DNA from: Tilletia caries
Lineage: Eukaryota > Basidiomycota > Exobasidiomycetes > Tilletiales > Tilletiaceae
Assembly (NCBI GenBank): GCA_032718865.1
Contig: JALUTQ010000037.1
Span: forward strand, 930,001-994,000
Length of the DNA: 64,000 nt
Direction: 5' to 3'
Part shown: positions 1 through 11,314 of the stretch, in pieces
How the letters are laid out: every line of letters begins with the position of its first letter
How positions within the stretch are numbered: the stretch's first letter is position 1
Translations under genes and position numbers: made by a program
Notes under the pieces: model-generated
The model's input: only the letters and a program-made list of their open reading frames with translations
What the model was told of the DNA's origin: nothing
Database searches by the model: none

Positions 1-382
1 GTCGTTCCAGAAGACCATCCGGTCCAAGCAGGCCTCCGCCGACAGCTTCTCCATCAAGCTGACCTCCCTTAAGTTCTCCGCCGAGAAGGCTTCTCCCGAG
101 ATCAACGACATCGCCTCGTCGTCTGCTGCCATCACCACTAACACCTACAAGCTCAAGAGCTCCGGATCCGTCAAGGTCGATGTGCCCGGCAAGAACGGTC
201 TCCTCCCCCCCGTCGAGTTCACCGCTGACGCCGACGCCGCTGGCGAGCTCGCTCTTACCTACCTGGACTCCGTCTCCGGCAGCCTGATCATCAAGCAGGG
301 CACCAAGACGCTCCAGACGGTTGCGTTCAACTGCCCCAAGCCCGAGCCCCGTCTCGGCCTGTTCAACTTGAACATCCTCTAA
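1..382 (+). CDS. C-terminal part of an unidentified protein (5' end outside window)
   Basis: An open frame enters at the left edge (codons start at base 2) and stops at 380-382. It gives about 126 residues rich in Ser, Lys, Ala and Thr. The pattern looks like beta-strands, with short alternating hydrophobic stretches such as VEFTADADAAGELALTYL, and it ends in GLFNLNIL. No transmembrane segment or catalytic motif is visible. The strong C-ending codon preference matches the confident genes, so it is very probably real coding sequence. I do not recognise the family. A secreted or cell-surface protein would fit the composition, but that is a guess. Confidence 0.6.
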   Translation, partial: SFQKTIRSKQASADSFSIKLTSLKFSAEKASPEINDIASSSAAITTNTYKLKSSGSVKVDVPGKNGLLPPVEFTADADAAGELALTYLDSVSGSLIIKQGTKTLQTVAFNCPKPEPRLGLFNLNIL

Positions 383-915
383 ATCACTCGTTCACATACA
401 CCAATCAAAACCTCGCTCGCCCCTCAGGATCGTGCGGCACCCCATCTGATTTCGCTTCTTGCCGCTGTCTTTTCCCCCCATTTGTTTATTTGATACAACC
501 ATGGCCCATACGGCCACCTTAATGCGACGCATGTCGCTCGTACACTATCGCATCATGACGGTCTCTTAAAACTGTTGTTGGAGGATGGCTGGAAAGTCAT
601 TGATGTCTCGCTTCGGAGTCCGGAGACTCGTCCGCTGGACGACTGCACGTAGCAGATGGATACCGAATTCCCCTCGTGAACACGCGGAAAATGAATGCTG
701 CCTTTCCCAACTCCTGACAAGCTAGCTTTTTCGTAACGACCAGAAGTGTACACTCGAATGTATCTCTGCATGTTGAACCCAGATTCGATTCGACCAGAAC
801 TGCGATTTCTGCAAATTGAAGCAAACGTGTGAAGAATGATACTGAAGATGCAAGCGAGGATGGGTATACGAGTACATTCGAGATCCAGCATATCAAAAGG
901 AGTGTGGGTGCGAGC
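383..915. other. Intergenic: two convergent 3' regions
   Basis: About 530 bases between the stop of the edge gene and the stop of the next gene on the opposite strand. It should contain both 3' untranslated regions. Small open frames here are in poor codon context, and I see no gene or repeat. Confidence 0.5.
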
Positions 916-1767
916 TTATACAGTTCCCGCTGACGTCTGTTCCGTTTCCATCTTGGGTCCAGCCGTCGTAGTGCCCTTTCCGAGGGCATATCCGATCAAC
1001 CGCGCAGCTTCCACGAGGAAGAAGATGCCGTACAAACCGACCTGTACGCCGACGTCGAGGGATTCGTCCGACAGAAGGTACTCCGTGCCCTTGCGATCTT
1101 CAATGCCGACCAGGGAATGGAAATGCGCCAGAGCGACGGCGGTGAAGGCGATCAAGAGCGACCAGAAGGAGAGGAGGGCGAGGCTGGTTGCGGTCCGGGC
1201 TGAACGGGAGGGCGGGGACGGGTGGAGCATGAGTACGAGGGCGATAATGATTCCGACGAGGTTGAACGGGAGGAGGCCGACTCCGCGGTGGGCGAGGGCG
1301 AGGCGGACAATTTGAAGAACGTCTGTGTAGGAGAGTGTAGCGGTTTAATTGTCAGCAATTCTTTGCCTACTTAGCTTTTTAGATTACTCACTCATGAGAA
1401 GGGCAGCCAGAACGAGGAGAGTGTAGATGATGTTGCCCACCGCACGAAGCTTGCCAAACCGTCTCGGCGTAACGCCCTTGTTCAGACTCGTCTCCTGACC
1501 GTACTTCCACCGGACCAACCCGACCCAACTATGTTTTCCGTACTTCTTCGAAGCCGGGATCCAAACGGCCGCGATCAGGACGGGCAAGATGACAAGGAGC
1601 AAGACCCAAGTGGCGAGCGGTTCGAGGATGATGTCGTTGAAGCACGTCGGGGTGAGCTTTTGGGGCCCGCTTGAGGTGAAACCGAAGGCATTGTCGTATC
1701 GAAGGCCGCAGAGGGCCCGATGGGTCTTGGGCGGGTCTGTGTTCATAATACTCATGTCGGCACCCAT
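916..1767 (-). CDS. Multi-pass membrane protein resembling a stand-alone ABCC-type TMD0 domain
   Basis: Two exons, 1767-1392 and 1322-916, joined through a GTGAGT...CACAG intron, give 260 residues; the ATG at 1765-1767 is in good context. There are five hydrophobic segments: one near residues 48-70 (LATWVLLLVILPVLIAAVW), a second around 113-128, and three more in exon 2, the last in DVGVQVGLYGIFFLVEAARL. A short Cys-containing N-terminus precedes the first helix (TCFND), as in the extracellular N-terminus of MRP/Ycf1-type transporters, whose TMD0 also has five helices. No ATP-binding cassette follows, because the frame stops at 916. By layout it could be a free-standing TMD0-like membrane protein, a homologue of the N-terminal part of ABCC proteins, or an unrelated five-helix protein. 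Function is not known. It diverges from the RED-like gene. Confidence 0.7.
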
Positions 1768-2164
1768 GGCTGAAGATTATGAGGGATGGAACTGTGAATA
1801 GGTTATGGGCGACGGCGAGGAAGAGGAGGGGGGAGGGAGCGAGGAAGGCGAGGAGATGATAAGGGCGAGGTAGGAGATGGTGGAAGAGCAAGAGGAAGAG
1901 GAAGGCAAGTTAGTGAGTTGTTATGCGGGCGGGAGTTGAGTGGGATGATTCCTCAACATCAAATTCAGAGCCGGCGGAATTTCAAACATCCGGCGGTTCG
2001 CTGACTAATCGCGCTAATCATGTCGACCAGGTTTTTCCAAAAGATGCCAGTTTTTCAACCCTCAGAACGGCTCGGCGTTTGGCTCGCTCCATATCCACAT
2101 TCCTTCCCATCGACAAGGCAACGAGGCATGGACAACGCCGGAAGTAACCTTGGAACGAAGAAGG
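1768..2164. promoter_or_regulatory. Divergent promoter region (397 bp)
   Basis: Lies between two divergent start codons, so it should carry both promoters. No clear TATA box is visible. The strand leading to the left gene has a long purine/pyrimidine-biased tract around 1800-1910. Confidence 0.4.
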
Positions 2165-4052
2165 ATGGACTCATCGTCGTCGCGTGTGCTGGGAGGAGGA
2201 TCGAAGCGAGGGAGGGGAGGGGCCAATCAGCGGGTCGGTCTGCACGGTGGACCATCTTCCTCTTCATCCAACACCATCCCAGCCTCAGCCTCAGTGCTAG
2301 ACCTCCAACCTCGCTTTCAGAAACAGAGGAAACATGGGAGCAAAGGTGGCGATCCGAAGGTAGAAGGCACAGCACCGGAAAAGATCAAGAGACTAGGGGG
2401 GACTTCGTTCATCGATCGAGCGGCGCTGCGGAGAAGAGGCATCAACGATCCCGCCGAGCTCGAAGCCGAAGATGATGCGGATGACGGCTCTCGACCTTCA
2501 AAAGGTGAGAGAGACATGTTAAATGCTGTACAAAGGACATCAAGCATCCCGCGAGGAACTGACCCGTGCCTTTCTCTTTACAGGCCTGGATATCGAATCG
2601 CTAGGAAAGGATCAAGCTCCGCAAGGGTCAAGCGGGACAGGTCCACCCGGTGTCCTGGATGATGAGGACCTTGAACAGGCCTTCCAATCCGCTGCCACAG
2701 GCGAAAAGAAACCCGACGAAGGGAATGAAGCTGAAATCCCAGCCGACTCTGTCGCTCCGAAATCACGACAAGATATTATCGCGGCCCTCTCTCGACGTAA
2801 GGCACGAGGGCAGGGGACGGCACCAACCACGAGCGCCGGTCCATCCACAACGAAAAGTGCTGACGAAATTGCTCGAGCGCGGTCGCAGGGCAAGTTCAAA
2901 CCGATCGGGTTCAAGTCTGTATCGTCTGGGACAGCACAGGGGGCCGATGACAAGGACTATGTTGTGATCAACGGGAAACGAATGCGGAAAAAGAAGAAGA
3001 AAGAGGACGTCCAAAATGCGGACGGGGACGGCGGTGATGGTCAAGCTGCGGCACAATCACCGATGGTGAGGGCAAAAACATCGAATGTGGCGGATGAAGG
3101 CACCTTCAAAGCGTCGGCGGGCGACTCGATCGCAACGAGCGAAGTGGAGGATTTGACTTCTGCACCAGGGCGCGCGTCGACAAAGCCTGTCGAATTCACT
3201 GCCAATGACAGTACGGATCAAGATCGAAGATCGGATGAGCCAGCAGATAACATAATCGCTGAAAACACTCGATCTGAAGACATCCAGATGGACATCGCCC
3301 CTCCGGTCCACGCGCCGCTCGAATCTGCCGGCGCAGCCTCAACAAGCGCAACCCAGCCGGAGACCGTCTCGGAGAAGGAAGGAAATGAGATGGCCGTAGG
3401 TGGTAATGTTGTGGCTGCCGAAGGGCTGGTGGATGACGATGAGGATATCTTTGCGGAGGCGGATGAATGGCAAGGGCTGGCCATTGATTCAGAGGAGGAA
3501 GGAGATGCGCCAACATCGTCGGCACAAAAGGACACGACCACCAACGCCGGCACCGAACCTGCATTATCCACGACTCCATTACCTTCAGAGTCACAGCCAG
3601 CCAGACGGGACTGGTTCGGTTCTTCATCGGAGCAGACGACTCGGAACGGGCCTGATAAAGGGAAAGGCAAGGCCGGAGAAGAGGACGAGGACGCCCTCTC
3701 ACGCGCGATGAGAGAGGCAAATGAAGCCGCTGCAAAGAAGGCCCAGGCAGAAGCGGAAGCTGCTGCAGCCGCCGCCGCTCCCGCTGCGGAGACCAGCACC
3801 GCCCGACTCACAGGATTGTCCGACTCGGCTCTACCCTCGGACATGTCTCGTCTCTTACTCGAGCGCGAGCGCGAGCGGGAAGCAGGAGGTGGTGCTGCAG
3901 GCAGCTTTCGGAAGGGCAGGAAGACGAAGGAAGGGGAGGATGGGGCCGGGGAGGACGATGATGATGATGATGGGGGGCGGTCAGGGACTGCGCCTCGGAA
4001 GCGGAAGAGGAAGAGGAAGGGCAAAGGCGGTGGAGGGGATGATGACGATTGA
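2165..4052 (+). CDS. RED/IK-like pre-mRNA splicing factor (probable)
   Basis: Exons 2165-2504 and 2584-4052 give 602 residues; the 79-base intron starts GTGAGAG and ends TTTACAG. The protein is highly charged and mostly disordered. Segments resembling the RED (IK) family occur in order: FIDRAALRRRGINDPAELE, similar to the DRAKERR..G.N block; PSKGLD just after it, similar to VKGLD; a SRQDIIAALSRRKARG helix; a KFKPIGFK block followed by GKRMRKKKKK; an acidic EDIFAEADEWQGL block; RRDWFG; and SALPSDMSRLLLERER. RED partners SMU1 in the spliceosomal B complex in the nucleus. The assignment rests on motif order, not on an alignment, so a different nuclear acidic/basic-rich protein remains possible. 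The C-terminus is a D-rich stretch, then a basic stretch, then GGGGDDDD. Confidence 0.7.
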
Positions 4053-4620
4053 ACTTTGCCGCTTGAAGTATGAAGCAAGGATGTTTATCAGTCCGAACTC
4101 CCTATGCTGTGGAAGCCGTCTCTCATGCCGATAGGCCATGTACCATTCGCCCACACTGGTCCTCGCGCAAGCCTCTGTAGAATCGCTGGCTGGCAGCGCT
4201 GATTCGCAGGTCAACCCGAAGGCTGAGCGTCTGCGGGTGTCGGCGCTGCATGCCAGGAGGCTATCTCCTGTGGGACCTCCTGGCCAATGCGTTCATGTTC
4301 TTTTCCGAGAGGCCTCGCTGGCTTGCTGATCGCTGATCTTAACCGCTCGCTCCCAAGTCTCAGCACACTCCTCAGCTCTCAAACTAAATCCCTCCTTACA
4401 TACCTCTCCGCTCCCTTCTGCAGCTGCAGAAACGGACGGATTGCAGCAAAAGAGTTGCGATCTCCTGGGCACTTGTGATCATCTGCTCATTCTTCCTTTC
4501 CTCTCGTCTTCATTTCTGCTGAACTTTGACGACCCTTCCCAGATATTCAACGTACTCGTGCACCACAGCCCTCAACACCTCAACATTCTATCGATACTCT
4601 GAGATCTTCATGGCCGCAGG

Positions 4621-4736
4621 GCGCCTGTGCGATACGACATTCCAACGTCTCTTCACTCTGTCCAGGGTCTGTCGCAGGGCGCCTGTGCGATACGACATGC
4701 CAACGTCTCTTCACTCTGTCCAGGGTCTGTCGCAGG
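4621..4736. repeat. 58 bp tandem duplication (2 copies)
   Basis: Copy 1 is 4621-4678 and copy 2 is 4679-4736, both starting GCGCCTGTGCGATACGACAT. One base differs (T versus G at the 21st position). The period of 58 is not a multiple of three, so it shifts any reading frame, which argues against coding function. Confidence 0.9.
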
Positions 4737-5146
4737 GCCGCTGCACACGCCTGCATGATGCGACAGGAGGCAGCTGGCTCTGCACGTTCCGCCCTCCCGC
4801 ATGGCCGCGGTATCCATTCCTTCAGACATGCCCACGCCTCCCAACCGTTGACCCTGACTGGGTTTTTGTGCCAGCAAGGGACGACAGCAACAAATCTGAC
4901 GACTCGTTTCAGTCCCTGCGTGGCCACACCATACAGAGCGATAGATCGCACTCACGACCGCTGAGCTCTCCCACATTCCATTGTGGCCAGTAGCGTTTGG
5001 GAAATATTTGGAACCAACAAGGGTGCATGAAGCTTCAGGTCAGGTCCTCTGCTCCTTTCCTCCCCTATGCAGCGGGCGCCATTACACTGACCTACTGCAG
5101 TGTCTGCTCCTATGGTCTAACTGACAATCTAGCCGACGGACGAAGG

Positions 5147-5154
5147 TATAAAAG
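5147..5154 (+). promoter_or_regulatory. TATA-like element (TATAAAAG) in the gap
   Basis: TATAAAAG is followed by a CT-rich tract at about 5180-5215, typical of fungal transcription starts. The first ATGs downstream open only very short frames (for example 9 codons from 5281). Either an unrecognised spliced gene or a noncoding RNA begins here, or the match is by chance. Confidence 0.3.
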
Positions 5155-6438
5155 AAGGCCCTCGGGATGCCATTTTGTCCCTCTTTCTCCCTTCACCCTC
5201 GTCGGCTTCACTAGGGTACTCTTCTCAACATCCGCAGGTCACCCTCCACGCAGTCTTTCACCCACACACCGTCCACCCAGATGTTCCATATCGCCATCGA
5301 TCCATAGACCTACCGACTCAAACTACCACACCCACGTACCTTTCTCCCATCAACCGTTGTCCACCCATTTCCAGGAGACGGGATGGGCATAGGTTAGAAT
5401 GGGAGGGGGATCGGCAGGCGGACGAAAGCGAATTTGGCTTCCTCGGGAGGACTCCAAGTGCAACCTTGGCCGTTCCGATGTACCGACTCGCCTTCGACCG
5501 CTTTGGCTTTCCTTCTCCGAGGCTTATTGGGGTTCGGCTTCAAACCCCCTTTTTTCAGAGCGCAGAAACTTGGGGGGAGGGGAAGGTGTCCTCCTGCACT
5601 CTCCGCCTGTACTCAAGTGAGCCGGGTGGGTTTGTCTGGGATTGACATGCGGGTACGACCCGGCCCTCAACAGGCGCCAGGAGGAGGAGGTGTGGAGCCC
5701 AATGAGGCGCATGAGGGCTGAGCATCGCCTCAGCGCCGTTCACGCTTATCCTTTGTCCTCGGACATTGTGATTCGCTGCCTAGAGCGGTTTCGCAAACGG
5801 CCTGAGGCATTCATCAAGGGCAGGGAGGGGAGAAGGGATGTCGCCAACGCCGAACACGGAGCAGAAGAACTTACCTGTTAATCGCGTACCCATCTTCTCC
5901 CTCTCGATCCTTGTGCCATCGAGTATCCTTGCTGGAACCTGCCAGCCCTATCTCCCCCTTGCGCACGATCACAAGCTTCTGGATCTGGCGGTGATGCGTT
6001 TCCATGACGATAAAGAGATCGTCTGTATCTCTTTTTGAGAGGAGCTCGAAAGAGAAGCAGAGTTTACTGAGTGGGAAAGATGAAAGGGATGTGTAAAGAG
6101 ACAGGAGGATGGACCGGAAGCAGAGAGTGAGAGTAGGAAGAGCCTCAGAGTCGCGGTGCAACGCGTCCGAGGAGTGAGAAACCAAAAAATGATGGGGAAG
6201 CCGAGACGAACCGAATTGAGACTGGAGCACAGCTGGAAGAAGCTCCAGGGTCCGGAGATGTAGAGGCCGCCGCAGAATGATTATTTTTGAAGGGCTCAAG
6301 TGTTGACGAGAGTGGTATCCTTGGGGAGGTCCGTCGGCTGCATTCAAAGACGCGTCCATTTTCGCCAAATGTCCCCCGACGCGGAAGCGGGGTGTGTCTC
6401 AAGTAAGGGATTGAGCATAAAGAGCTTCATTCTCCCCC

Positions 6439-8494
6439 TCAGAGCTTAGGAGCCGGCGCGCTCTCGCTCTTGGCCGCCAACCGGAGGTGCAGATCCCTAA
6501 GTTCCCGCGCCGACTCGTTCAGGAAGTGCCTCAACCGCGCACTGTTCTGCCCTTTGCTCGTGACAGTGAACGTGAGCGCGTCGTTCTTGATCGCGTACGC
6601 ACACCCGTACCCCTCCGGCGTAACCTCGCCGTATCCCCACGAGTCGAAGGTCTCGGACGAGATTTGGGACGTGGAGAGGAGCCAGTTCGAGGAGCGCGCG
6701 AAGATGGGGTCCTTGTACAGCGCGGGGAGCTCTTCGCCTGCTTGGAGGAGCTTCTTCAGACCGAAGAGGTGACGGTCGACACCGTGTCCGTCGGCAGCCT
6801 CCTTGGCGTAGGAGAGATGTTGCTTGACAGCAGCCTGGAACGCAGCCGAGCGGTCGTCGTCCGCCGCGCTCGGGTCCTCCATGATCTCGACAAACTTCTT
6901 GCTCTCGACCGACGCGCTGCGGATGACCTCTGTGCGACCGAGCTTGAACTTACGCGTCTGGGCAGACTCGTATGTGGGTGCGATCTCGGTACGGCCGCTG
7001 AGCTTGTAGAAGGCGAGCTGGATGACCATCTGGACCCAGGCGTCGGGGGAGCACTTGAACTTCTTGATTGCGTTCTTGCCGTATCCTTGGAAGTCGAGGA
7101 CCGCGAGATCGTGAGCGGCCTTGAGCTCGTTAAATGAGGCGATACTTTGCTTGATGGCAGACTCAACGTTGTTGTTGAGTGCGAAGGCGACGGGCTCGGG
7201 GCTGGGGAGTTCCGATCCGGATTTCCCAGGTCCGCCGAGGTCAATCTTGTTTGCGCTGAGCGCGTTCAGGACAAAGTCGTTCAAACGGAGGGTGGGCGTG
7301 CCGTCAATCATGGAATGCTCTCCCATGAATCCAGACTTGCCGTTGGGGAAGACGATGATCTGCTGCTTGTCGTAGAATCGGTTCTGCCCATCACCGTACC
7401 AGAGGGCCCAGGCGGCCTCTTCGAGGGTGTATGCGGGCTCCGAGTCCAGCGCAAGGACGACGACGGCTGACTCGACCTTGGCGAGAGCCTCGGCGTTTTG
7501 GCTGCCGGCGGCGAGGAGCTTGGCGCGGCTTTCGACCCAAACGTCGCGGTTGTCGGAGGTCAGTGCGCCGACGGGGAGCGGGTTGGGAGATGTTGCAAGT
7601 GGGTCGGCGATGATCTTCTCGAGTTGTCTGGATTTGCAACGGGAGCATAAATGACGCGTCAGAAGATCAGTCTGCGTGAAGAAACGCGTTGAACGCGTTG
7701 TGTGTGTGAGAGAGAAATACTCACGCCTCAATCTCCTTTGCAGTGAGCTCGGTGCCGTCAGAGTGCACAAGGTCAAAGGTGAAGAAGTGACCGTTGCGTG
7801 CGACGGCGACGTGGTTGTTCTCCTTAGGGTCGTACTTGATGGAGTAGTCCTCACCCTTCTCGGGAATGCGGCACGAGTTGAAGATCCATGGGTAGGTAGA
7901 CATGCAGAGGGCGCCCGCCTTGGTCTTCTCGGGCGCGATCTTCTCGGCCTCTACGAGGCGACGGAAGGCGAGGAAGCCCTTGAGGAGCTCTGCAGAGCGC
8001 TTGGGAGCGGTCCGGGAGCGGAGGTCGTCCTTGTGGGCGTAGAAGTAGGATACGTAGGGGACGACGGGGTCGCGGTAGGCCATGTATGCGGTGCTGTTCC
8101 ACCATTCGGACAGCCAGCTGTCGGTGGAGGATGCGCGTTGCTGGAGTCGCTCCTGGAGCTTCTTGAGCAGGGCGGAGTCCTTTCCAGAGAGGGCGGACTG
8201 GACGGCCTCCTCTGTTGCCTTGAGGGACGCTTCGGACTTGTGGTGGGGCAGGGTGGTGCGGAGGTACTTTTTCAGGGTAGCCTCGAGCGGCGGTACGGGG
8301 AGGTTGGGGAGCGTTTTTTGGCCCTCGTAGGTCGTTGATGACAGGTTGAAGGACGGGTTGCGGGTTGCCTTGCTGGCGAACGAGCGGGCCGACATGATGG
8401 CTGAGGACGAAGACGAGGACGCGGAGGAGGCGGTGTTGCTGGCGATGTTCTTGATGGGAAGACTGCGAGTCAAACTGCGGGCTGCCAGCTTCAT
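6439..8494 (-). CDS. CAT2: Carnitine O-acetyltransferase, mitochondrial/peroxisomal
   Basis: Exons 8494-7725 and 7627-6439 give 652 residues. It transfers acetyl groups between CoA and carnitine, moving acetyl units between peroxisome, cytosol and mitochondrion. The catalytic His is about residue 361 in FMGEHSMIDGTPT. The carnitine-site block PTYESAQTRKF and the following GRTEVIRS are intact. The N-terminus MKLAARSLTRSLPIKNIASN is an Arg/Ser-rich mitochondrial presequence; a second ATG at codon 34 (MSARSFASKA) could start a shorter form. The last three residues are PKL, which fits a peroxisomal PTS1. In yeast CAT2 alternative starts with an SKL-type end give dual targeting, and the same layout is seen here. 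The start was chosen at 8494 rather than the upstream in-frame ATG at 8665, because the upstream stretch is low-complexity and hides the presequence. Confidence 0.95.
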
Positions 8495-9148
8495 TGCACT
8501 CGGCGAAGACAGACAGAGAGAAAGAGAGAGAGAGGAGGGCGAGCGCGGGACAGAGACGGTGGTCGTGGTGAGGAACACGCTGGTCTGACGGACTGAGTGG
8601 ACAGGGTGAATGCGTCCTTGTCTGTATGCATGCGCTTTTCCTGATTCTTCCCCACTCATCCTCATTCCTCACCCACTCACTCACCTTTCCGAACCTCGTG
8701 AGTTTCGGTTGCCGGGATCGGAAGTCGCCGGACGGACCATGAGCCTCGCAGCGGCGAACCGAGCGAACTTCCAGCAGGCAGGCTGCAGCATGCTGCGTCC
8801 GCCGCGATTTCCCTGCCTTGGTGTCTATCTATGCCTTACGAGTATGCTGCAATGGCCGCGGTCTCGCCATGACCTTCATGCTCCGGTGCCCGCGCTATAC
8901 CCATGTCATGCGTGATGTGCTGGCAGTGACTCTGCTGCAGCCAGGCCCAATCTCCAGGGTGCAGCTCATTCTGGCGGGAAAGGCGATGGCGAGATGCGTT
9001 GAGGCAACAGCGCGTCAGGTTCAGAGTCCATGGCCTCTCGCTCTCGGGCTGGGTTGTGCGAGGAGGGAGCGAATGCCAGCTCGAAATTGACCTCCTCCTC
9101 CCCACCACAGTCCACCACCGACAGAACCGTGAATCGTCCGGCGCAAGT
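8495..9148. promoter_or_regulatory. Divergent promoter region (654 bp)
   Basis: Separates the divergent CAT2 and XRCC2-like genes. The CAT2-proximal side has AG-rich repeats on the + strand (8508-8545), that is a CT-rich leader on the CAT2 strand. No TATA box was found. Small open frames here do not look coding. Confidence 0.4.
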
Positions 9149-10849
9149 ATGCCATCTCTCTACCACGACCTGCTGGGCAACATCCAGCGCTCCTCCGCTC
9201 TCGAGGTAATCAATGTTTCTATCCCGCTTCATACTCTGAGTTGACTGACTCAAACTGACCCCAACGATCCCCAGCATACAGCCTGATTCACCACTCTGCA
9301 ACGTGCTGACCTCCTCCTCTTCTTTTTCCTTCCTACTGTGTCCTCCACGCCCTCTTTTGGTGTTTTCCTCCCTTCTCTGTCCTTCTTTCTTTTCTCCCTC
9401 TCAGCTGATCGAAGAGGCTCGACTCCAACTCGATGTGAGCATAGAACCCCTCAACCATCACGGATTCTCTGGGACTCATGCGGTCTCTTTCTCCTCATAG
9501 CCACTGGGGCCCAGTATGATCCCATCCTTGGACGACCTAGCCTCAGCTCGGGCTACACAAGATGCACAGAACCCGAAATATCTGGAACAAATGCGCATAC
9601 AGCCCATGCTACAGCGAGAAACGACAATCGAGGTCCAGGGTCGTCCAAACAGCGGCAAGACTGCCTTCCTCCTTTTCGAAGCTATGACCATGCTCGTTCC
9701 TGCAGGTATCACCGTTGAGACAGCGGTCTCGGTTGGCCGTTCGCAGAAGAGAAGAAAAATGCATATTGAGCTCGGCGGTCGTGGCCCAGGCAAGAAGATA
9801 CTGCTCTTCGCTGTAGATCATCGCGATGACACAGGTGAGTCTAAGCTTGTTCTCCAGGGCGGGCGTCGTGTGTGAATATGCGCATCCCATTGTCGCCCCG
9901 TGTTCACCGAAACATGTCTTCCGCAGCTATATGCGTGGAACAACTCCCTCGCCTCGCCGAATCTCTCGCGAGCCATCTCAACAAGTGCCTTCAAAGCAGC
10001 ACGGCGTCCTCGTCATCAAAACCTCTCCAAGTTCCGCCCTTCGTCTGCGATGCCATCGTCGCACAATGGCTCAGCAGACTTATCATCTGGTCACCGAGGT
10101 CGCCGCACCTCTCACTTGAAGATGAGCTGGAGCGAGCCCTGCGGGAAGCAAGTACTCGCGCTGACAAAATGGCGGCAGGCGGAGAGATAGGTACGTGAAG
10201 CTGCTCAACTCTCGACAGGGGCGCGACGCCCATGCTGATCATTTTGGTCCCTGCATATCCAGGCCTGGTTCTCATCGACTCCCTCGAGCCTGTGTACTAT
10301 GAGACTCGCGCACAGTACGAGCGAACCATGGGAGCGTGGCCTGCTCTCCCAGTCTACCACCCGGCATCAAAAGCAGTCACCTCCGAATCACGACCTGGCT
10401 CCTTCTCCCTTCCTTGTCCCACTCCCAATCCGCCCCTTCATGGCGTTCTGTCCGCCTTGCGTGATCTGCAGCGACGCACCAAGGCATGCCTCATCCTGTC
10501 CAACGGCGTGGATCCCTGCGATACCATCTCTGTCGCCATGGACCCGGACTCGAGCAGGAGTCAGGTTCAGGATACTCCATGCTTCTATCCCCAGCCTCTC
10601 TCGTGGCCGTACCCGTCGCCCTTCCGAATGAACGGCCGCTCCGCCCTACCTGCCCCTCGACAGGCAAACGCCGGTAGCATACAGGACAATCTCGACGTGC
10701 ATTGGCACGTCACTCTACTTGCGAACCATCATTCCGGCAAGAACGGCAGCACATCGGTTCGCGGCCTTCTCCGAGAACGACTGGGTGGCTATGTTGGTTC
10801 GTTTGGGTTCGGCCTCGACGGAGGGACGGGCGGGTTGGTACCGCTTTGA
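9149..10849 (+). CDS. XRCC2-like RecA-fold recombination protein
   Basis: Five exons, 9149-9205, 9405-9434, 9501-9834, 9927-10190 and 10263-10849, give 423 residues. All junctions carry GT..AG and phases agree. Walker A is GRPNSGKT at residues 76-83. It is followed by a helix and then GKKILLFAVDHRDD, matching the second strand region (like VLFIDTDYHFD) of XRCC2-type RAD51 paralogues. Walker B is LVLIDSLEP near residues 230-238, then a helix LHGVLSALRDLQRRTKACLI. RAD51 paralogues of this class help load RAD51 in homologous recombination in the nucleus. The second exon is only 30 bases and the first is 57. The C-terminal end could be changed by an unseen last intron. XRCC2 is the best guess among RAD51 paralogues; sequence divergence is high. 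Confidence 0.75.
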
Positions 10850-11314
10850 GTGGCGGGGGGTGATCGGACCCTGAGAAGAAGCTCGACTCACATGTATCAG
10901 AAATCGAAGACAACGCAAAGACGTTCACCTCGCGGTTGTGCACAATCCACTTAACCGCAGGCCTTCCAACCGTATACACCTCAGCGGGAAGCTCAGTGTG
11001 GCCTTGCCGACTAGAGGAGACGACACGTGGATGTCAGCTTGAAAATGATCATCACCCCGCTTGAAGCCACGTGCTGATCGGTTCTCTGCGCTTGGCTGCT
11101 CGCTGATGTGCGCTTACGAAGCTGACCTTCGCTCCTTCGCACCCACCACTTCGACACTCGAACCTTTGTTTGTCATCCTCGAGCTCACGAACCGCGAGCA
11201 CAGGATCGCAGACGCGTCCCTAGCCAGCTTCATCCCACCGCGAGCTGCCACTGCTCTCTGTCCCCTGCCCGGTACCGTCTAAACGAAGAACAAACCCCCG
11301 CGCCCCCATCAACA
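10850..11314. other. Intergenic, XRCC2-like 3' end to PHB2 promoter
   Basis: 465 bases with no convincing open frame. The stretch just upstream of PHB2 (11250-11310) is CT/CA-rich, as expected of a leader. Confidence 0.4.

Larger units (their letters stand above)
4053..6438. other. 2.4 kb gap without a supported gene
   Basis: No open frame here has gene-like codon use, a splice structure or a recognisable product. It contains a 58 bp tandem duplication (4621-4736) and one good TATA-like sequence (5147-5154) followed by a pyrimidine-rich leader-like stretch. A noncoding transcript or a small unrecognised gene is possible. The right end should hold the 3' UTR of the carnitine acetyltransferase gene. 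Confidence 0.4.

Noticed and set aside
3218..4078. 286-codon open frame on the - strand inside the RED-like gene
   Set aside because: It is the antisense of acidic, GAG/GAT-rich codons, giving a Ser/Pro/Ala-rich shadow with no motif.
4526..4993. 155-codon + frame over the tandem duplication
   Set aside because: The 58 bp period shifts frame, and the - strand also has similar frames that repeat the same segment; not coding-like.
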